Shown: one piece after another, positions 60,848-64,000 of the stretch
Position numbering within the stretch: the stretch's first letter is position 1
How the letters are laid out: each line of letters begins with the position of its first letter
Source: JARFQH01 sp963825595
Lineage (GTDB): Bacteria; Desulfobacterota; Desulfobacteria; Desulfobacterales; SG8-13
Direction: 5' to 3'
Assembly (NCBI GenBank): GCA_963825595.1
Contig: CAWGUE010000013.1
Span: forward strand, 62,001-126,000
Length of the DNA: 64,000 nt
The notes under the pieces: model-generated
What the model was told of the DNA's origin: nothing
Seen by the model: the letters and a program-made list of their open reading frames with translations, nothing else
Databases searched by the model: none
Program-made: the position numbers and the translations under genes

Positions 60848-61389
60848 CACGCGATCAACTTGAACACGCGATCCGGGCAGCCTGTGAAGTCTCTGACGAT
60901 ACCGAGTTATGGATATTCGGCTCTCAAGCTATATTAGGGGAATACCCAAATGCACCGGCAAGCCTTCGGGCATCCATAGAAGTCGATGTTCAGCCCAAAA
61001 ATCGGCCTGAAACCGTTGACGTTATCGATGGCGCTTTGGGTGAATTGTCAATGTTCCATCAAACCCATGGCTTCTATGTCCACGGGATATCGATTGAGTC
61101 TGCAATGCTGCCTGATGGTTGGGAACAAAGAACCGTATCCGTCAGCGACCCGATATCAACAAGGGGTAAGACAGGTCTATGCATCGAGGTGTCCGATCTT
61201 GCCGCCAGTAAGCTTGCGGCCTACAGGCAAAAAGACAAAGAATTTGTACGCCTACTACTGATTGAGAAAATGATCGAACATAACGTCCTTGTTGTAAGAA
61301 TAAATAAGTTAAATATTGAAGAACAACTGCGCGAGCGTCTTCTTCATTGGGTAAACATTACCGCAGAGGAATTGGAAGGTCATGAGTAG
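60844..61389 (+). CDS. DUF6036-like nucleotidyltransferase, probable toxin partner
   Basis: 181 residues. ELWIFGSQAILGEYPNAPAS is a nucleotidyltransferase GS-motif variant, and ASIEVDVQP supplies the paired acidic residues. CIEVSDLAASKLAAYRQKDKEFV is the conserved helix of DUF6036/AbiEii-like proteins. Relatives transfer nucleotides to tRNA or other targets and act as toxins or abortive-infection factors. ATG overlaps the regulator stop (ATGA), so the two are translationally coupled. Target unknown. Confidence 0.72.
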   Translation: MTRDQLEHAIRAACEVSDDTELWIFGSQAILGEYPNAPASLRASIEVDVQPKNRPETVDVIDGALGELSMFHQTHGFYVHGISIESAMLPDGWEQRTVSVSDPISTRGKTGLCIEVSDLAASKLAAYRQKDKEFVRLLLIEKMIEHNVLVVRINKLNIEEQLRERLLHWVNITAEELEGHE

Positions 61390-61940
61390 GCGGCCATCTA
61401 CATGTCCCGATCTGCAATCCCCAAACTTCATGCACGCTAAAATATTCAACGGATACCCCTGACCTATGCAAGAAATCCATCTTTTATCTGGCCTTGTAGT
61501 CCGAGGATGGTGGTCAAAATCTCCTTTGACGGCCCGGTAAACTGGTTGCGAAGTGTGTAGACCAGGGGGAGCCATTCTCAGAGGCATAGCATATGTCCGC
61601 ATGGTTCTGCCCTCTGCGATTACGTTCTTGGGAAACTTTATCCAGGTGCAGGAAAAAATCCGGCGCAGCGTTGCATAGACCATTTTTTAAGTTGTGCCTG
61701 TCGCGCCGCCACATTAGATCCCCCGACCGCATTCGTTCACTCTGAGAAATTCCTATCATTTGGCGATGCCAGAAAACGAGCGGCTCAAATATAAGAAAGA
61801 GAAAATAAAAGGAAGAAAGGGCCGAAACAGTTCCTCAAGCCCTTCCAGTTTCACCATCGCTCGCAAAACCATGTGTGCTGTGGATTTTCTCGTTGATTTT
61901 CAAGCGGAATTACTGTAAATTATCTGTTTCAAAAGGGCTG
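61390..61940. other. 550-base gap without a supported gene
   Basis: Two overlapping minus-strand frames (61309-61683 and 61514-61759) show no family signal and may be decayed coding DNA. The last 80 bases are AT-rich and lead into the HU promoter. Confidence 0.35.
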
Positions 61941-61946
61941 TATAAT
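61941..61946 (+). promoter_or_regulatory. -10 box of HU copy 2
   Basis: A perfect TATAAT lies 25 bases before the start codon, with a strong GGGAGG ribosome site between. No good -35 hexamer is present at 16-18 bases. This promoter segment is absent from HU copy 1. Confidence 0.45.
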
Positions 61947-61970
61947 ACAAACTCAAAGGGAGGAAATTAG

Positions 61971-62243
61971 ATGACAAAGGCAGAATTGATCGATCAGATG
62001 GCAAAGGACGCGGGGATTTCCAAGGTTGCGGCGGGAAAAGCCCTTGCATCCTTTACGGACGGGGTCACGAAGGCACTGAAAAAGAAAGATGGCAAGGTGA
62101 CGCTGGTGGGCTTCGGCACGTTTCAGAAAACTCGCCGCAAGGCGCGCAAGGGCCGCAACCCGCAGACCGGCGAAGCCATCAAGATCAAGGCCAGAAACGC
62201 TGTGAAGTTCAAGGCCGGGAAGAAACTCAGCGCGGCCGTTTAG
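61971..62243 (+). CDS. hup: HU-family DNA-binding protein, copy 2
   Basis: 90 residues, differing from copy 1 at a handful of positions (for example SKVAAGKALASFTDG). The arm RKARKGRNPQTGEAIKIKAR and core VGFGTFQ are intact. It has its own -10 box, ribosome site AGGGAGG and terminator, so this is the complete transcription unit and probably the parental copy. HU bends DNA and compacts the nucleoid. Confidence 0.95.
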   Translation: MTKAELIDQMAKDAGISKVAAGKALASFTDGVTKALKKKDGKVTLVGFGTFQKTRRKARKGRNPQTGEAIKIKARNAVKFKAGKKLSAAV

Positions 62244-62260
62244 TTGTAAAGTTTTTTTGG

Positions 62261-62311
62261 AAGGGCGGTTTTGGTCAGGGAGTGAATCTGGTCGAACCGC
62301 CCTTTCTTTTT
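62261..62311 (+). terminator. Terminator of HU copy 2
   Basis: AAGGGCGGTT (62261-62270) pairs perfectly with AACCGCCCTT (62295-62304), followed by TCTTTTT. Confidence 0.85.
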
Positions 62312-62368
62312 GTAAAATGAGGAAAAACCGCTATTTCAAGTACATTCTTTAACTTTCTAAAATAATTC

Positions 62369-63508
62369 ATGGCTGACTATCTTTCCCCCATAGCGCCTGG
62401 AATGTTCCCAAGACCTCGAAGAGCCCGCCGTGGCAGGACCGAGGTCCTCGAGCGTTACCTGGACAGCCTGGGGATCAATCAGGCCAGATCCCTGGTCAAG
62501 GTGATGAGCATCCTGCGCGAGAGGGTCTGGCAGCTGTGCGGTCTGAGATATGCCCGGATCCGGGTCAACATCGACACCACGGTAAAAACCGTCTACGGAC
62601 AGGCTCAAGGTGCTCGCAAGGGCCACAATCCAAAGCATCGCGGCAAACCGGGACTGCGGCCGCTGTTGGCGTTTGTCGAGGAAACCCATGAATATCTTCT
62701 CGGTAAACTGCGTCGGGGCACCACGGTCTCGGCCGAAGAGACCGCGGGGTTTATCGCCGATATTGAAAACCATCTTCCCGGCTGCGTGCAGGAGGTGCTG
62801 ATCCGTGCCGATGGAGAGTTCTTGTGCTGGCAAAGCGTGCAAGCCGCTATGACCGCCGGCTTTGACTTTATTATCGGCAACCGGGGTTGCACACCGGTAT
62901 TTGATGCCGACGAATGGTACCAGCCCTGGAGACGCAAGTTGCTTGAATATAACAGCTGCATCTATCAACCCGGCGGTTGGGATCGGCCGTGTCGCTTCGT
63001 GGCCATGCGCATTGCCAAAGAACAAAAGCGTGCTTCGAATCAACCCGAACAGTGCCTGTTGTTTGAAGACGACAAATACACCTACCGGATCTTCTGCACT
63101 AGTCTGGCCGGCCCGGCCCATCAGGTGATTGCCGAATACGACAAGCGCGCCGATGTCGAGAACCTGGTCGGTGAAGCCAAGCGCGAAGGTCTGGATATGC
63201 TCCCCTCGGCCAAGTTCAAAAATAACGCGGCTTTCTTCCAGATCGTGATGCTGGCCTACAACATCTGGCGCTATATGAAAATGATGGCCGAAAAAAGCGC
63301 CGGGTCCCACCGCCAAACCGGTGGGGGCATGCTAAAGGGCATGATGACCCACACGGTTCGCATCGCGCGTTTGAAACTGCTCTTTATTGCTGCCAAGGTT
63401 GTCAGCGCCGGCAACCGCGATAAGGTCAAATACTCAATCCATGATGCCCGAACACCGGCGATGCTTATTAATAAAAACGACTTGACAGCACATCAGTGTT
63501 CGGTTTAA
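62369..63508 (+). pseudogene. IS1380-family transposase, N-terminally truncated
   Basis: 379 residues, against about 430-460 normally. The frame has Asp in RVNIDTTVKTVYGQAQGARK, Asp in VLIRADGEFLCWQ and Glu in RADVENLVGEAKREGLDM, so the DDE triad is present, but the conserved N-terminal DNA-binding region is missing and unrelated sequence starts just after the HU terminator. The 5' end of the element was probably lost by deletion. No inverted ends were identified. Confidence 0.82.
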
Positions 63509-63518
63509 TAGAACATCT

Positions 63519-63896
63519 ATGCAAAAAAGTAAAGACTCATTTGGACAACTCCTTCGATCCCTCAGAAATGAGGCCGGCGTCGGTCTAAGAGAATTGGCTC
63601 GTCTCATCGGAAAATCTCCCGGGTACATCAGCGATGTGGAACTGGATAATGTGCCCCCGCCCTCTGAAGAGACCATTGTCAATATTTCCAATGCTCTGAG
63701 CGTCGATAAAAAGGTGTTGCTGAGCAAGGCGAGAAAAGTTGACCCGGAACTCAGTGAGTATGTCGCCGATCAACCTCAGGCTGCGGATTTTCTCAGGATG
63801 GCAAAAGACCAGAAATTCAGCGATGATGACTGGGACCGCCTGACCCAATTGGCCAAATTGTCAAAACTTGGAAAGGTCGAGGATAAAGAAAATTGA
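63519..63896 (+). CDS. XRE-family helix-turn-helix regulator
   Basis: 125 residues. The N-terminal HTH (about 8-65) reads FGQLLRSLRNEAGVGLRELA, RLIGKSPGYISDVELDN and ISNALSVDKKVLL. The C-terminal half is helical (DFLRMAKDQKFSDDDWDRL). It overlaps the next gene by 4 bases (TTGA), the normal pairing of an HTH repressor with an ImmA/IrrE peptidase. Such pairs control mobile elements or stress responses, with the peptidase cleaving the repressor. Confidence 0.88.
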   Translation: MQKSKDSFGQLLRSLRNEAGVGLRELARLIGKSPGYISDVELDNVPPPSEETIVNISNALSVDKKVLLSKARKVDPELSEYVADQPQAADFLRMAKDQKFSDDDWDRLTQLAKLSKLGKVEDKEN

Positions 63897-64000
63897 AGGT
63901 TCCCTGGATTCCCAAAAGCGGTATTCAACTCATCGTTGACGATGTTATCGCGGGATACGAATCAAAGATTGGGTGTGAGGTCGCACCACCGATTCCGGTG
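63893..64000 (+). CDS. ImmA/IrrE-type metallopeptidase, N-terminal fragment at window end
   Basis: 36 codons visible from a TTG start (LKVPWIPKSGIQLIVDDVIA, then GYESKIGCEVAPPIPV). This matches the N-terminus of COG2856 peptidases, which usually read KVPWLSK.EIE.IAEE.I.EYE...G....PPIPV. The HExxH zinc motif would lie beyond the window. The identification rests on this segment and on the overlap with the HTH gene. Confidence 0.7.
   Translation, partial: MKVPWIPKSGIQLIVDDVIAGYESKIGCEVAPPIPV

Overview
The window looks like chromosome of a sulfate-reducing Desulfobacterota (Desulfobacterales-like) bacterium. The evidence is a Wood-Ljungdahl acetyl-CoA synthase cluster (acsD-acsB-acsC-acsE plus an AcsV-type activator), a TRAP dicarboxylate receptor, bacterial hisS/aspS, secreted proteins ending in a short dockerin-like Cys/Asp tail, and GC-rich core genes interrupted by AT-rich accessory DNA. 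No rRNA, species marker or replication origin is visible, so the lineage is an inference.

Layout. (1) 1-30.6 kb, core: a partial TRAP receptor (minus); a CoA-transferase/GNAT fusion and AcsV; the acs operon; minus-strand rhodanese and HD-GYP proteins; a giant protein with pyruvate phosphate dikinase-like domains followed by GAPDH; rsmA with an apparent frameshift; a PreP-like M16 peptidase; an ilvD relic; hisS, aspS and tRNA-Asn. Two families of short terminal-inverted-repeat elements sit in the gaps. (2) 30.57-34.4 kb, wreck of an integrated element: a frameshifted large serine recombinase whose reading frame runs into tRNA-Asn, a dense iteron-like repeat block, a primase/helicase cut off by an HU gene, and an McrC fragment. 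(3) 34.5-57 kb, AT-rich accessory array: mostly single unrelated genes, nearly all on the plus strand, separated by roomy gaps. Most gaps hold one copy of an 80-100 bp repeat ending in TGGCAAG. Embedded in it are a group II intron, three verified integron gene cassettes (42.62-45.11 kb, two with defence-like products), two dockerin-tailed secreted proteins with matching hairpin-plus-terminator leaders, an IS91-like element with its own tyrosine recombinase, and an IS3 element. (4) 57-64 kb: a GIY-YIG protein, an IS1182 element with target duplication, an autoregulated wHTH/nucleotidyltransferase pair, a second HU gene, a 5'-truncated IS1380 transposase, and the start of an HTH/ImmA-type protease pair.

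How the genes work together. The acs operon encodes the corrinoid protein, its methyltransferase, its reductive activator and acetyl-CoA synthase; the Ni-CO dehydrogenase subunit is not in the window. The upstream CoA-transferase fits acetyl-CoA handling. In the accessory part the strongest evidence for mobility is the integron trio: in each cassette the first bases are the exact reverse complement of the bases that open its own downstream attC site. The most unexplained signal is the larger repeat-separated array around it.
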